This document shows, one piece after another, positions 45,147 to 55,641 of a stretch of DNA of 64,000 bases. Location of the stretch: NCBI GenBank assembly GCA_905182495.1, contig CAJJBU010000003.1:248001-312000 (forward strand), in the 5' to 3' direction. Numbering within the stretch: the first letter of the stretch is position 1; each line of letters starts with the position of its first letter. The notes below the pieces were generated by a model, which was given only the letters and a program-made list of their open reading frames with translations, did no database searches and was not told where the DNA came from. Source of the DNA: Flavobacteriales bacterium UBA952. GTDB taxonomy: Bacteria > Bacteroidota > Bacteroidia > Flavobacteriales_D > Crocinitomicaceae. The translations under genes were made by a program, and so were the position numbers.

Positions 45147-46477
45147 TGGACTATTTATTGAAAAATGGGACTCTTATAAATGAAGGGACCAAAAAACAAA
45201 CAGACCTTCTCATTCAGGATGGTAGAATTAAAAAAATCGGGCACAACCTTTCGCACCCTACAGCAAGTGTTATTGAATTAGATGGGAGCTTTGTGCTTCC
45301 TGGCTGTATTGATGATCAGGTTCACTTTCGAGAGCCCGGATTAACGCATAAGGGTTCAATTTATACAGAATCACGGGCAGCAGTTGCAGGAGGTATCACC
45401 TCCTATATGGAAATGCCAAATACGGTTCCAAATGCGACAACCCAAAAGCTCCTTCAAAATAAGTATGATCTCGCGTCAGAAAACTCCTTGGCGAATTATT
45501 CTTTTTTTATGGGGGCGACTAATGACAACCTCGATGAGGTTTTAAAGACAAATCCAAATACTGTTTGTGGTATTAAAGTTTTTATGGGCTCTTCAACAGG
45601 GAATATGTTAGTGGATAGCGCCCAAACATTAGAGGGTTTGTTTTCAAATGTCTCTATGCTCATCGCTACCCATTGTGAAGACGAGACGACTGTGAAAAAG
45701 AATTTGCAAAAAGCGATTGACACCTATGGTGATGCAATACCAGCTTCAATGCACCCCGTTATTCGCAATGAAGAAGCTTGCTATCTTTCCTCATCATTAG
45801 CCGTGTCCCTGGCTAAAAAACATGGCGCTCGGCTTCATGTGTTACATATTTCAACGGCAAAAGAAACATTGTTATTTGATAACTCATTGCCCCTTATTGA
45901 AAAGAAAATTACTGCTGAGGCTTGCGTTCATCATTTATGGTTTTCTGATGAAGACTATATCAAGTACGGAACAAAAATCAAATGGAATCCTGCTGTAAAA
46001 AGCAGTCAAGACCGAGAGGGCATATGGAAGGCTTTACTTGAAAATAGAATTGATGTCGTGGCGACAGACCACGCCCCACATACCCTAGAAGAAAAAAACA
46101 AATCTTATATGCAAGCTCCTTCAGGAGGGCCATTGGTACAACATGCACTTTTAAGTATGTTTGAGCATGTTAAAAATGGCAGAATCTCAATTGAACGGGT
46201 TGTCGAAAAAATGGCACATAATCCTGCTATTTTATTTAGGATTAAGGATAGAGGGTTTATTCGGGAAGGCTATTTTGCAGACCTTGTTGTTGTAAAGCCC
46301 CAAAAGAGTCCAGTAGTAGCGCCTGAAAACATATTGTATAAGTGTGGCTGGTCTCCTTTTGAAGGAACCGAGTTCTCTAACTCTATTGACCGTACATTTG
46401 TAAACGGGAAACTTGTTTATGAAAACCACCTACTCATTGAGTCAGGTAATGGGAATCGGCTGGAATTTGACTATTAA
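45146..46477 (+). CDS. Dihydroorotase
   Basis: The protein is 443 residues from ATG 45146, sharing the last base of the upstream TAA; an earlier in-frame ATG is inside that gene. It is a metal-dependent amidohydrolase of pyrimidine synthesis: DDQVHFREPG (metal His pair), metal-bridging Lys in KVFMGSSTGNML, ATHCEDE, HVLHIST and the ATDHAPH metal Asp motif. The order mannosyltransferase-dihydroorotase-DUF4296 is conserved in Flavobacteriales. A short DUF4296 gene follows two bases later. Confidence 0.95.
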   Translation: MDYLLKNGTLINEGTKKQTDLLIQDGRIKKIGHNLSHPTASVIELDGSFVLPGCIDDQVHFREPGLTHKGSIYTESRAAVAGGITSYMEMPNTVPNATTQKLLQNKYDLASENSLANYSFFMGATNDNLDEVLKTNPNTVCGIKVFMGSSTGNMLVDSAQTLEGLFSNVSMLIATHCEDETTVKKNLQKAIDTYGDAIPASMHPVIRNEEACYLSSSLAVSLAKKHGARLHVLHISTAKETLLFDNSLPLIEKKITAEACVHHLWFSDEDYIKYGTKIKWNPAVKSSQDREGIWKALLENRIDVVATDHAPHTLEEKNKSYMQAPSGGPLVQHALLSMFEHVKNGRISIERVVEKMAHNPAILFRIKDRGFIREGYFADLVVVKPQKSPVVAPENILYKCGWSPFEGTEFSNSIDRTFVNGKLVYENHLLIESGNGNRLEFDY

Positions 46478-46479
46478 TT

Positions 46480-46797
46480 ATGAATAGAGCCTTCATTGTC
46501 CTTTTATTGATGTTGTTTTCATGTGAAAGCTCTGAAAACCAAAATCTTTTACCAAAGGAAAAATTCATGAAGGTCTATGGAGAAATCATGACCTTGGAGA
46601 GTTATTATCAAATGAACTTTCGCAGTCCTAATATTTATAAAGATTCGCTGATAAAATCTGTAGATAACGTCCTTCTGAAGAATCACGTTTCCTTTGACGA
46701 CTTTGAGAAAACCTATGTCTATTACTCTGCCCATCAAGAAGCCTTTCAGGACTTAAACAATGAACTCATAGAGCTTTATTCTCAAGAAAAATTATAA
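46480..46797 (+). CDS. DUF4296 lipoprotein
   Basis: The 105-residue protein has a signal peptide with lipobox LFSC (Cys14) and then a helical DUF4296 domain (about 25-100): LPKEKFMKVYGEIMTLESYY, KDSLIKSVDNVLLKNHVSFDDFEKTYVYY. The function is unknown; it follows dihydroorotase in most Bacteroidota. It converges on murI with a six-base overlap. Confidence 0.85.
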   Translation: MNRAFIVLLLMLFSCESSENQNLLPKEKFMKVYGEIMTLESYYQMNFRSPNIYKDSLIKSVDNVLLKNHVSFDDFEKTYVYYSAHQEAFQDLNNELIELYSQEKL

Positions 46798-47616
46798 GCT
46801 AACTTGCGTAGAACGAATCGCCTTCTCTAAAAACTGAGTTGCTGAGGCGTCAAAAACAGCAGCGTTTTCAGTAGTCATAAAACGACAGGTGTTTCCTTTA
46901 GATATTTGTTTTCGCATAAATTCATTTCGAAATAAGTAATCCATTAATTTATTTGCAACAATGGGCCCCTGTGAGACGACTTGAATGTTTTTTCCAACAG
47001 CCTTCCTAACATGCTCAATGACTAATGGATAATGAGTACATGCTAGAAGAATCGTGTCAATATCTTTGTTCTGTTCTAGTAATTCTTGAATATCATTCTC
47101 AATTACTTTCACTCCTATATCCGTATTGTGCTTGTTTGATTCAATTAAAGGCACCCACATCGGGCATGCTTGCTGAATAACTTTTATTTTCGGAGAGAAC
47201 TTCTCAAGCTCTATTTTATAAGATTCGGACTGAATGGTTCCCTGTGTACCCAATATTCCTATGCAATTACTTTGACTCATTGCACCGATCGTTTCTGTAC
47301 TTGGGCGTATGACTCCTAGAATCCTAAAATCAGAGTCCTCATTAAGTAAATCAATTTGTTGCAGTGTTCTTAGAGCTTTTGCCGAAGAGGTATTACAGGC
47401 TAAAATGATCAGCCGACATCCTTTCTTTTGAAGGAACCTAACGGCCTCCAACGTAAAGTCATGAACAACTTCAAAGGAACGATTGCCGTAAGGGGCTCGA
47501 GCATTGTCTCCCAAGTAAATATAATCGTACTCAGGCAGCTCTTTTAAGAATTCTTGTAATATGGTTAAACCCCCATAACCGGAATCAAAAACGCCTATAG
47601 GACCGATTGTATTCAT
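46792..47616 (-). CDS. murI: Glutamate racemase
   Basis: The 274-residue enzyme makes D-glutamate for peptidoglycan. The two catalytic Cys are in ACNTSSA and ACTHYP, and the N-terminal FDSGYGGLTI loop is present. The length fits the family. It follows the ompH pair in the usual Bacteroidota order, but a terminator (47629-47656) lies between them, so it is probably transcribed from its own promoter. Confidence 0.96.
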   Translation of the reverse strand: MNTIGPIGVFDSGYGGLTILQEFLKELPEYDYIYLGDNARAPYGNRSFEVVHDFTLEAVRFLQKKGCRLIILACNTSSAKALRTLQQIDLLNEDSDFRILGVIRPSTETIGAMSQSNCIGILGTQGTIQSESYKIELEKFSPKIKVIQQACPMWVPLIESNKHNTDIGVKVIENDIQELLEQNKDIDTILLACTHYPLVIEHVRKAVGKNIQVVSQGPIVANKLMDYLFRNEFMRKQISKGNTCRFMTTENAAVFDASATQFLEKAIRSTQVSL

Positions 47617-47628
47617 AACTCAAATCTA

Positions 47629-47656
47629 CAAAAAAAGGGCAACGATTGTTGCCCTT
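47629..47656 (-). terminator. Terminator after ompH
   Basis: On the minus strand AAGGGCAAC pairs perfectly with GTTGCCCTT around AATC, followed by a T run. It lies about 30 bp past the stop of 47687-48202. Confidence 0.9.
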
Positions 47657-47686
47657 CAATATTTAGTCTGTCTTAAAACAAAAGGT

Positions 47687-48202
47687 TTATTCCGCTTTTA
47701 AAGCCGCCTCTAATCTTAATAATTCAGTCATTACCTCTTTTGTCATATCAATTCCTCCTTTAGAGTACAGCGTAACTGTCTCGTCCAAAACATAAGATAC
47801 TTTCTTGCTTTCAGCAATGTTGTTCACCGCTGTTTGAACCAAATCAAGAATAGGCTTATTAAGCTCTTGACCATAAATTTGCATTTGTTGCTCTAGCTCT
47901 GTTTGTCTCGTCTCAAGACCTTGTTGCTTTTTCATCAACTTTTCTTGTTCCATTTTTTGAATTACTGGAGACCAGTCTTTTTCATTTTGTTGGTATCGAA
48001 GATATGATGATTCAAAAGCCTTATTCATTTCTTGAAGTTCACGAACCCCTTCTGACTCAAACTCCTTTAGTTTAGCCATAGCATCTTTACGCGATTGCAG
48101 CGTGTCTAACAGCTCCTGTGAGTTGATGTGTCCAATCTTCATTTGTGCTTCCGCTTGAAACCCCATAAGGAGTATTATAGCTATGAATATTCCGTTTTTC
48201 AT
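47687..48202 (-). CDS. OmpH/Skp-family periplasmic chaperone 2
   Basis: The 171-residue protein has a signal peptide (1-19, ending AEAQ) and a Skp/OmpH domain that is mostly coiled coil (about 40-125). Motifs are KIGHINSQELLDTLQSR and LVQTAVNNIAESKKVSYVLDE. Skp trimers hold unfolded outer-membrane proteins on the way to BamA. It is the second of two tandem ompH genes, 25 bp after the first, and is followed by a terminator. Confidence 0.9.
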   Translation of the reverse strand: MKNGIFIAIILLMGFQAEAQMKIGHINSQELLDTLQSRKDAMAKLKEFESEGVRELQEMNKAFESSYLRYQQNEKDWSPVIQKMEQEKLMKKQQGLETRQTELEQQMQIYGQELNKPILDLVQTAVNNIAESKKVSYVLDETVTLYSKGGIDMTKEVMTELLRLEAALKAE

Positions 48203-48226
48203 TTTTGTTTTTTTATTTATTTATTT

Positions 48227-48739
48227 CTATTCACTAATTCCCATTTCATCTAAAATATCATCGCTGATATCATATTCACTAGCAGCAAAAATTAAGCTAC
48301 TTTGATTGGCTTTATCAAAAACCAGGTCGTATCCATCACTTTTAGATATTTTTTTTAATGCTGTATAAATTCGGTCCTGAATTGGCTTTATCAGCTCTTG
48401 GCGTTTTTGAAAGTAATCTCCCTCACTTCCAAAGTGCAAGGTCTGCAAATCCAAAGCTTCTTGTTCCAAATTTTCAATCTCTTCTTTGCGCTTCGTTTTT
48501 TCCTCATTAGGCAATAAAATCTCTTCTCGTTCGAAGTTGCTTTTTTTTGTCTCTATGGCTGCATATCGATCTTCTATTTCCTTCGTCCATCGCTCAGCCA
48601 GTTTATCAAGCTTTTCTTTTGCCTGAGTATATTCTGGGACTTTACTAAGGATGTAATCCGAATCTATGTATGCATATGACTGACTAAAGGCAAAGGTTGT
48701 GCCAAAAAACAAAATAAGAAGGAAGAAATATTTCAACAT
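48227..48739 (-). CDS. OmpH/Skp-family periplasmic chaperone 1
   Basis: The 170-residue protein has a signal peptide (1-19, ending FAFSQ) and a charged coiled-coil OmpH domain (YAYIDSDYILSKVPEYTQAKEKLDKLAERW, later KISKSDGYDLVFDKA). It is a paralogue of 47687-48202. The two share the usual place after bamA, although a secreted hydrolase gene is inserted here between them. Confidence 0.9.
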   Translation of the reverse strand: MLKYFFLLILFFGTTFAFSQSYAYIDSDYILSKVPEYTQAKEKLDKLAERWTKEIEDRYAAIETKKSNFEREEILLPNEEKTKRKEEIENLEQEALDLQTLHFGSEGDYFQKRQELIKPIQDRIYTALKKISKSDGYDLVFDKANQSSLIFAASEYDISDDILDEMGISE

Positions 48740-48851
48740 AAGTTACAATTAACCAATTGAACGGCGAAGATAAGCAATTATTGTAAAGAAGTATGCACTA
48801 TGCGGTCTCTACAAGAAAGATAAAAAGCTATTCGCTTATTGGAAAATAAAT

Positions 48852-50288
48852 CTACTGTTTAATGAGTTTTAGAACTTCTCTTCTATTTTTAATCTGAACC
48901 TCGACAAAATAAGGACCCACTGCCAGCTCAGAAACATCAATCTCTTCTATTTGAAAGCTAGACTCAATACTTATAACCCTTCGTCCAAAATGATCTCGTA
49001 TGATTACGACGTAGCTTCCTTCCTGATTGACCTCTATATTAAAAATTTCTTTTACTGGGTTGGGGTAAAGCTTAAATCCTTTAATGCTCATGTCATTAAG
49101 CCCCATTGTGCATTCAGTTTTTAATGACTCAAACCAATCAAAGGCATCGGTTAAAGAAGGCAAAACACATTCATTATGCATTCCGTCTCCTTTAAATATT
49201 GCTTCAACGTTCTGAGCGCCATTAGCGGTCATGGCAGCTTCTGCAGCCAAGGCATTTTGAAACGAAACCTGCTCGTCTCCTGTGCAATAGAACATTTTAA
49301 TAGGGCGAGTAGGCAACCAATCGTGATTGTCATTTGCAGCCATTGCTTGCCATATAGGATGTGTTTGTCCTGAAGATGCGTTTAAGAAATTATTAAGCAC
49401 ACTGTCTTCAACAAACGCTTGTATTTCTTGTGGAAGCTGGCTGTTAAGGCTTCCCATTCCAAGCGTATAATTATTACCATCAAAATAAGGCTCAACAATT
49501 TCATCATATGGAGACTTAAGAATGTCTGAATAGCTTGTGTACAGGTTTCCATAAACATGCTGATAAGAGGCCATTAGGTAGACTATATAGCCTGGATTTG
49601 AATACGATGCGGCCAAAATAGTATCTGCCATAGCGCCCGTGATTTCATAAGGCCCTGAACAAGGGGCTGAAGCAATTACATTAAACTCGTCCAATAAATT
49701 ATTCTCCTCAATATATTTATGAGTGGCCATTGCAGCATGTCCGCCTTGAGAATACCCCGTTAAAAACACTTCTCCGTTGTCCTGTTCCATTCCTGGGATT
49801 TCGTCTAATTGTTGGGCTTCCCGAACTGCACGGATCATGTCTAAGGTAGCTGTTGCCTCCGATTCACCATGGCAATAAGGGTGTAAGCCTGGGCCCTCGC
49901 CCATTCCTAAATAATCGGGAAGAACGACTTGATATCCACCTGAGGCAAAGATTCTTCCTATATAAGTTTCTTGTATATCCTCGGAAGGAACATCAACCTT
50001 TCTCAAACTTGTTCCATGTTCGTAAACGGCCAAGGGGAAACCTTGACAATCGGGACTCACAGGGATGCAAAAAGCACCTGATGCAATCGTTGGGGATCCG
50101 TCAACATCAATGGTGTTATAAACAATTTTATAGGTGTCAACGGAATACGTTAAGGGCAATCCTGAAACAGCTATTAGGTTGTCAGGGGGCATGGTATTTA
50201 AAAAAGTTGCCGATATAAAGTATTGACTTTGACTTGTGCCCGCAGTAAACATTGAGGCGCACAATAATATGATTTTGTAATAGGACAT
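48852..50288 (-). CDS. Secreted alpha/beta hydrolase (secretory-lipase-like) with T9SS sorting tail
   Basis: The 478-residue protein has a signal peptide (1-21) and an alpha/beta-hydrolase domain. The oxyanion region is AVYEHGTSLRKVDVPSE, the nucleophile elbow is TGYSQGGHAAM (Ser), and the last His is likely in GDGMHNECVLPS. It resembles secretory lipases and similar esterases. The sorting tail (about 400-478) starts FKLYPNPVKEIFNIEV. It sits between ompH and bamA, where such a gene is not usual, and faces the same way. Confidence 0.87.
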   Translation of the reverse strand: MSYYKIILLCASMFTAGTSQSQYFISATFLNTMPPDNLIAVSGLPLTYSVDTYKIVYNTIDVDGSPTIASGAFCIPVSPDCQGFPLAVYEHGTSLRKVDVPSEDIQETYIGRIFASGGYQVVLPDYLGMGEGPGLHPYCHGESEATATLDMIRAVREAQQLDEIPGMEQDNGEVFLTGYSQGGHAAMATHKYIEENNLLDEFNVIASAPCSGPYEITGAMADTILAASYSNPGYIVYLMASYQHVYGNLYTSYSDILKSPYDEIVEPYFDGNNYTLGMGSLNSQLPQEIQAFVEDSVLNNFLNASSGQTHPIWQAMAANDNHDWLPTRPIKMFYCTGDEQVSFQNALAAEAAMTANGAQNVEAIFKGDGMHNECVLPSLTDAFDWFESLKTECTMGLNDMSIKGFKLYPNPVKEIFNIEVNQEGSYVVIIRDHFGRRVISIESSFQIEEIDVSELAVGPYFVEVQIKNRREVLKLIKQ

Positions 50289-50364
50289 AGGTCACGTAAT
50301 TTTGAAATACGAAAATTAAGGAATTAAGCCGATAGATAAAAAAATAGAAGTCGCGATTTTGTGA

Positions 50365-52920
50365 TTAGAGCTCTCCTAAATTCATTCCTATCGTAAAACT
50401 CAGCTTTGGATAAAATCCTTTTTGACCTACAGATTGGTCTGTTGAACCACCAAAACCATCTGCCCAAGAATCTAATTTATCAAATCCTAATCCGTAATCT
50501 AAGCCTAGCATTCCAAACATTGGTAAGAAAACTCGGATTCCGATCCCAGCTGCTCTTTTAACATTGAAAGGATTGAACTTCTCAAAATTCGGATAGGTAT
50601 TCCCGGCCTCAACAAACGTCAGCGCATAAAAAGTAGCAGACGGATTTAAAGAGATTGGGTAGCGCAATTCAAGCGTGTATTTAGCAATAATTGGATCTCC
50701 TCCAGCGGAAGACACATTCTGGTCTTCATAGCCTCTTAGAGCGATGATTTCGCGCCCTCCGAGCTGATTCACTCCTGATAAGCCACTTCCTCCCATAGAA
50801 TAACGGTCAAAAGGAGTTATTCCCTTATCTGAATTATACGCCCCAATGTAACTAAACCCAAACCTGGGCATTAAAACCAGTTTTTTATCTGGTGATAAGG
50901 GAACGTACCATTCTCCTGTAAATCTAAACCTATAGTACTCTAAAAAGTGATATCTATCCTTGCTACTTGCATTGGTATAGTCAATGTCTGTAAACGAAGA
51001 ATAAGGCAATGTTGCTTTGGCTGTGAACTTAAAACTCGAACCACTCTGCGGATAGATCGGTGCACTTACCGAACTTCTTTGTAGAACATATTTTAATGCG
51101 ATATCGTTTGCATAACCCTGTGTAAATAATGGAAATCGGAAATCATTAACAACATCATAATACTGATAGCTAAGCTCATAATAGGCAGTGAAATAATCAT
51201 CCGGCCATTTTTTTCGTCGGCCCAAGCCGATTCCAGTCCCGGTAATTGAAAGGCCGTTATAGTCAGGGTTTGAACGAATTAATCCGTTTGAACTTAGAGC
51301 GGTGTTGTTTACCCAAAAGGATAAGGAGTTTGGTTTTTTACCCCCAAGCCATGGTTCAGTGAATGAAAAATTATACCCTTGGTAGTAACGACCATTGGAT
51401 TGCGCACGAATCGATAACCTTTGGCCATCGCCACCTGGTAGAGGTGTCCACGCCTCTTTTTTAAAGAAGTTCTTGGTTGAAAAATTGTTAAATGTAAGAC
51501 CAAGCGTACCGATGATTCTTCCCGAACTTGTCGGACCAGCACCACCATATCCGCCAGAAAGTTCAATTTGATCTGAAGATTTTTCCTCGACGACATACTC
51601 AATGTCTACAGTCCCATTAGCTGGATTCGGTAAGGGGTTGACCTGAAATGCCTGCTCATTGAAAAACCCTAGCTGTGCCAATTCGCGTTGGGTTCTCATA
51701 ATGTCTGCCTTATTAAAAAGGTCACCTGGCTTTGTTCGGATTTCACGAATAATCACATAGTCATTCGTTTTTGTATTCCCCTTAATCGTCACAGTTCCAA
51801 TGCGAGCCTCCTTGCCCTCCAGCATTCTAACCTGATAGTTGATGTGACGATCTGTTACATTGGTCTCAACAGGAATCACTTGAAAAAACAAATAACCTCT
51901 ATCCATGTATAACGATGAAATATCGCGTCCATCACCATTCCCAAAAATACGTTGCTCCAACAAGGCTTTGTTGTATAAATCGCCATTCTTAATTCCTAAA
52001 ATAGTATCCAAATAGGAAGATCTATACTTAGTGTTTCCTGTCCACGCGATATCTCCAAAGTAATATTTACCTCCTTCATTAACTGTCATCTCAATAACAA
52101 TGTTTTTCTCATCTATTTGATAAACAGTGTCCTTTGTAATTTCAGCATCCCGCAATCCAACACCGTTGAATTTATCAATGATGGCTAATTTATCTGTTCC
52201 GTATGTTGATTCGGTGTATTTTGAGCGTTTAAAAATACGTAGTATTGATTTCTTTTTAGTGTCTTTCATCGCCAATTTAAGCTTCCACATTGGAAGCTGA
52301 GAAACGCCATTTATTCTAATTTCTTTAATACCGACCTTCGCCCCTTTATCAATGTTAATAACGAAAAGCTCAGAGTTATTAATAACCGTGTCTTTTATTC
52401 GACTGATATTCACACCTACATTATAAAATGATTTGTCTCTGAAGTATCCCCTAATTTGATTTTTTGTCTGAAAAACAAGATTTTCAGTTATTGTCTTTCC
52501 CGAAAACAATGTTATCTCCTCCCTAATCTTATCTGCTTCACGTTTAGAGACTCCATTAAACTTAAATCTAGACAGCTTTGGCCTAGGCTTTAGGTCAATA
52601 ATTAAATAAACAATCCCCGCAATTTCTTTTTCGGCATATATAGATATATCAGAAAAAAGGCCTTCGGCCCAAAGGTTTTTAATTGCCGTATTTATTTGTT
52701 CGCTTGGTAATGTAATTGGTTTTCCTTGACGCAAACCAGCAATAAGCTTAATCGCTTGGTGGTCATAGTTGTCGGCTCCATAAACGCGTATTGGTCCTAA
52801 TTCATATTCTTTAGGTGTGAGGTAAGAAAAATCCATTTCTGATAAAGAAGATGGACCATCTTGTCCTTGAACTTGAAATGCAAAAATACCAACGATAAAA
52901 ATCAACAATCTCACCTTCAT
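50365..52920 (-). CDS. bamA: Outer membrane protein assembly factor BamA
   Basis: The 851-residue protein has a signal peptide (1-19), five POTRA-like domains (about 30-460) and a 16-stranded barrel (about 480-851). Barrel marks are QIELSGGYGGAGPTSS, the NRY-like FGFSYIGAYNSD and the GGREIIALRGYED loop 6 motif (the family's V/IRG(F/Y)). It ends with a typical aromatic strand and Leu. BamA inserts outer-membrane proteins. It is followed by uppS upstream with a four-base overlap. Confidence 0.96.
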   Translation of the reverse strand: MKVRLLIFIVGIFAFQVQGQDGPSSLSEMDFSYLTPKEYELGPIRVYGADNYDHQAIKLIAGLRQGKPITLPSEQINTAIKNLWAEGLFSDISIYAEKEIAGIVYLIIDLKPRPKLSRFKFNGVSKREADKIREEITLFSGKTITENLVFQTKNQIRGYFRDKSFYNVGVNISRIKDTVINNSELFVINIDKGAKVGIKEIRINGVSQLPMWKLKLAMKDTKKKSILRIFKRSKYTESTYGTDKLAIIDKFNGVGLRDAEITKDTVYQIDEKNIVIEMTVNEGGKYYFGDIAWTGNTKYRSSYLDTILGIKNGDLYNKALLEQRIFGNGDGRDISSLYMDRGYLFFQVIPVETNVTDRHINYQVRMLEGKEARIGTVTIKGNTKTNDYVIIREIRTKPGDLFNKADIMRTQRELAQLGFFNEQAFQVNPLPNPANGTVDIEYVVEEKSSDQIELSGGYGGAGPTSSGRIIGTLGLTFNNFSTKNFFKKEAWTPLPGGDGQRLSIRAQSNGRYYQGYNFSFTEPWLGGKKPNSLSFWVNNTALSSNGLIRSNPDYNGLSITGTGIGLGRRKKWPDDYFTAYYELSYQYYDVVNDFRFPLFTQGYANDIALKYVLQRSSVSAPIYPQSGSSFKFTAKATLPYSSFTDIDYTNASSKDRYHFLEYYRFRFTGEWYVPLSPDKKLVLMPRFGFSYIGAYNSDKGITPFDRYSMGGSGLSGVNQLGGREIIALRGYEDQNVSSAGGDPIIAKYTLELRYPISLNPSATFYALTFVEAGNTYPNFEKFNPFNVKRAAGIGIRVFLPMFGMLGLDYGLGFDKLDSWADGFGGSTDQSVGQKGFYPKLSFTIGMNLGEL

Positions 52921-53666
52921 TCTTCTCCCTTTATTTGACTAGATACTAAACCAAATCTTCTTTCTCTGTTCTGATAATTATAAATAGCCTCGTTCAATTG
53001 CTTTTTTCCAAACTCCGGCCAATAGATGTCTAAAAAATAAAACTCTGTATAGGCAATTTGCCATAATAGAAAATTGCTCACTCTATGTTCTCCGCTCGTT
53101 CTAATTAAAAGCTCTGGATCCGGAATGCCCTTTGTGGTTAACTCATTTGAAATTAATTCATCATCAATTGCGTCTATTGAAATGGTCTTGTCTTGCACCT
53201 TAGAAGAAATGGATTTAACCATCTCTTGTATTTCCCATTTCGCACTATAATTTAGAGCTAAAACCAAAGTTATATTTGTATTGTTTTTAGTTTGGTCAAT
53301 CGCCTGCTGAAGACTTTCCTGACAATATGCGGGCAGGCCGTTAATATTTCCTATAGCCTGTAATTTCACGCCATTTTCGTTTAACTCATCAAGCTCATTG
53401 GCTAAAGACATGACCAATAGATTCATAAGTCCTTCTACTTCCTCTTTTGGTCGGTTCCAGTTCTCAGTAGAAAAAGCGTAAAGTGTCAAATACTTGACTT
53501 TGAAATCTACGGCAGCTCTTAGTGTTTCTCTAACCGCATCGACGCCTTTGGTATGGCCAAACAAACGATCCTCGCCACGGCTTTGCGCCCAACGACCATT
53601 TCCGTCCATGATGATGGCAATGTGTTCAGGAACCGATTTCGGATCGATGTGTTGTGTGTTACTCAT
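52917..53666 (-). CDS. uppS: Isoprenyl transferase (undecaprenyl diphosphate synthase)
   Basis: The 249-residue cis-prenyl transferase makes undecaprenyl diphosphate for wall synthesis. The active-site motif IIMDGNGRWAQSRG holds the catalytic Asp and GNGRW, TLYAFSTENWNRP follows, and DPELLIRTSGEHRVSNFLLWQIAYTEFYF ends the site. The length fits. It is the first gene of uppS-bamA and overlaps bamA by four bases. Confidence 0.97.
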   Translation of the reverse strand: MSNTQHIDPKSVPEHIAIIMDGNGRWAQSRGEDRLFGHTKGVDAVRETLRAAVDFKVKYLTLYAFSTENWNRPKEEVEGLMNLLVMSLANELDELNENGVKLQAIGNINGLPAYCQESLQQAIDQTKNNTNITLVLALNYSAKWEIQEMVKSISSKVQDKTISIDAIDDELISNELTTKGIPDPELLIRTSGEHRVSNFLLWQIAYTEFYFLDIYWPEFGKKQLNEAIYNYQNRERRFGLVSSQIKGEE

Positions 53667-53770
53667 TTTAAAAAGTAACGAAGATAAGTAAACATTGTTG
53701 TTTGCGCATTATTACTTGTTCTTGCTTAACAAGTCTTAACAAAGCTGCGGACAAAAATGGTTAATGCCTG

Positions 53771-54052
53771 TTACTCAGCTAAAACAATCAGCTTGTTCTG
53801 GTTTAGTTCTGCGACACCTCCCTTAATGAAAACCGTGATTTTCTCAGGTGAATCGACAGAAATCATATCATTTTTCTGTTCCTCATTAAGAGGTGCCTCA
53901 AGCTCAATAACTAAAGAGCCCTCTTTAAGTGCAGAAATGACCGGGGCGTGATTATTCAAAACTTGAAAAATCCCATCTAGTCCAGGAAGAGAAACAGATT
54001 TTGCTTCTCCACTAAAAATATTTGCCTCTGGGGTTATGATTTCTAATTTCAT
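53771..54052 (-). CDS. atpC: ATP synthase epsilon subunit
   Basis: The 93-residue protein is the short N-terminal beta-sandwich form of the epsilon subunit, without the C-terminal helical pair, as is common in Bacteroidota. It shows LEIITPEANIFSGEAKSVSLPG, VLNNHAPVISALKEG and a GGVAELNQNKLIVLAE ending. It links F1 to the rotor. It starts five bases after atpD and ends the pair. Confidence 0.94.
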   Translation of the reverse strand: MKLEIITPEANIFSGEAKSVSLPGLDGIFQVLNNHAPVISALKEGSLVIELEAPLNEEQKNDMISVDSPEKITVFIKGGVAELNQNKLIVLAE

Positions 54053-54057
54053 ATTGA

Positions 54058-55641
<1,584 letters not shown>

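Noticed and set aside
53714-53734. Inverted repeat ACTTGTT-N7-AACAAGT after atpC
   Set aside because: There is no T run after either arm, so it is not convincing as a terminator; its role is unclear.
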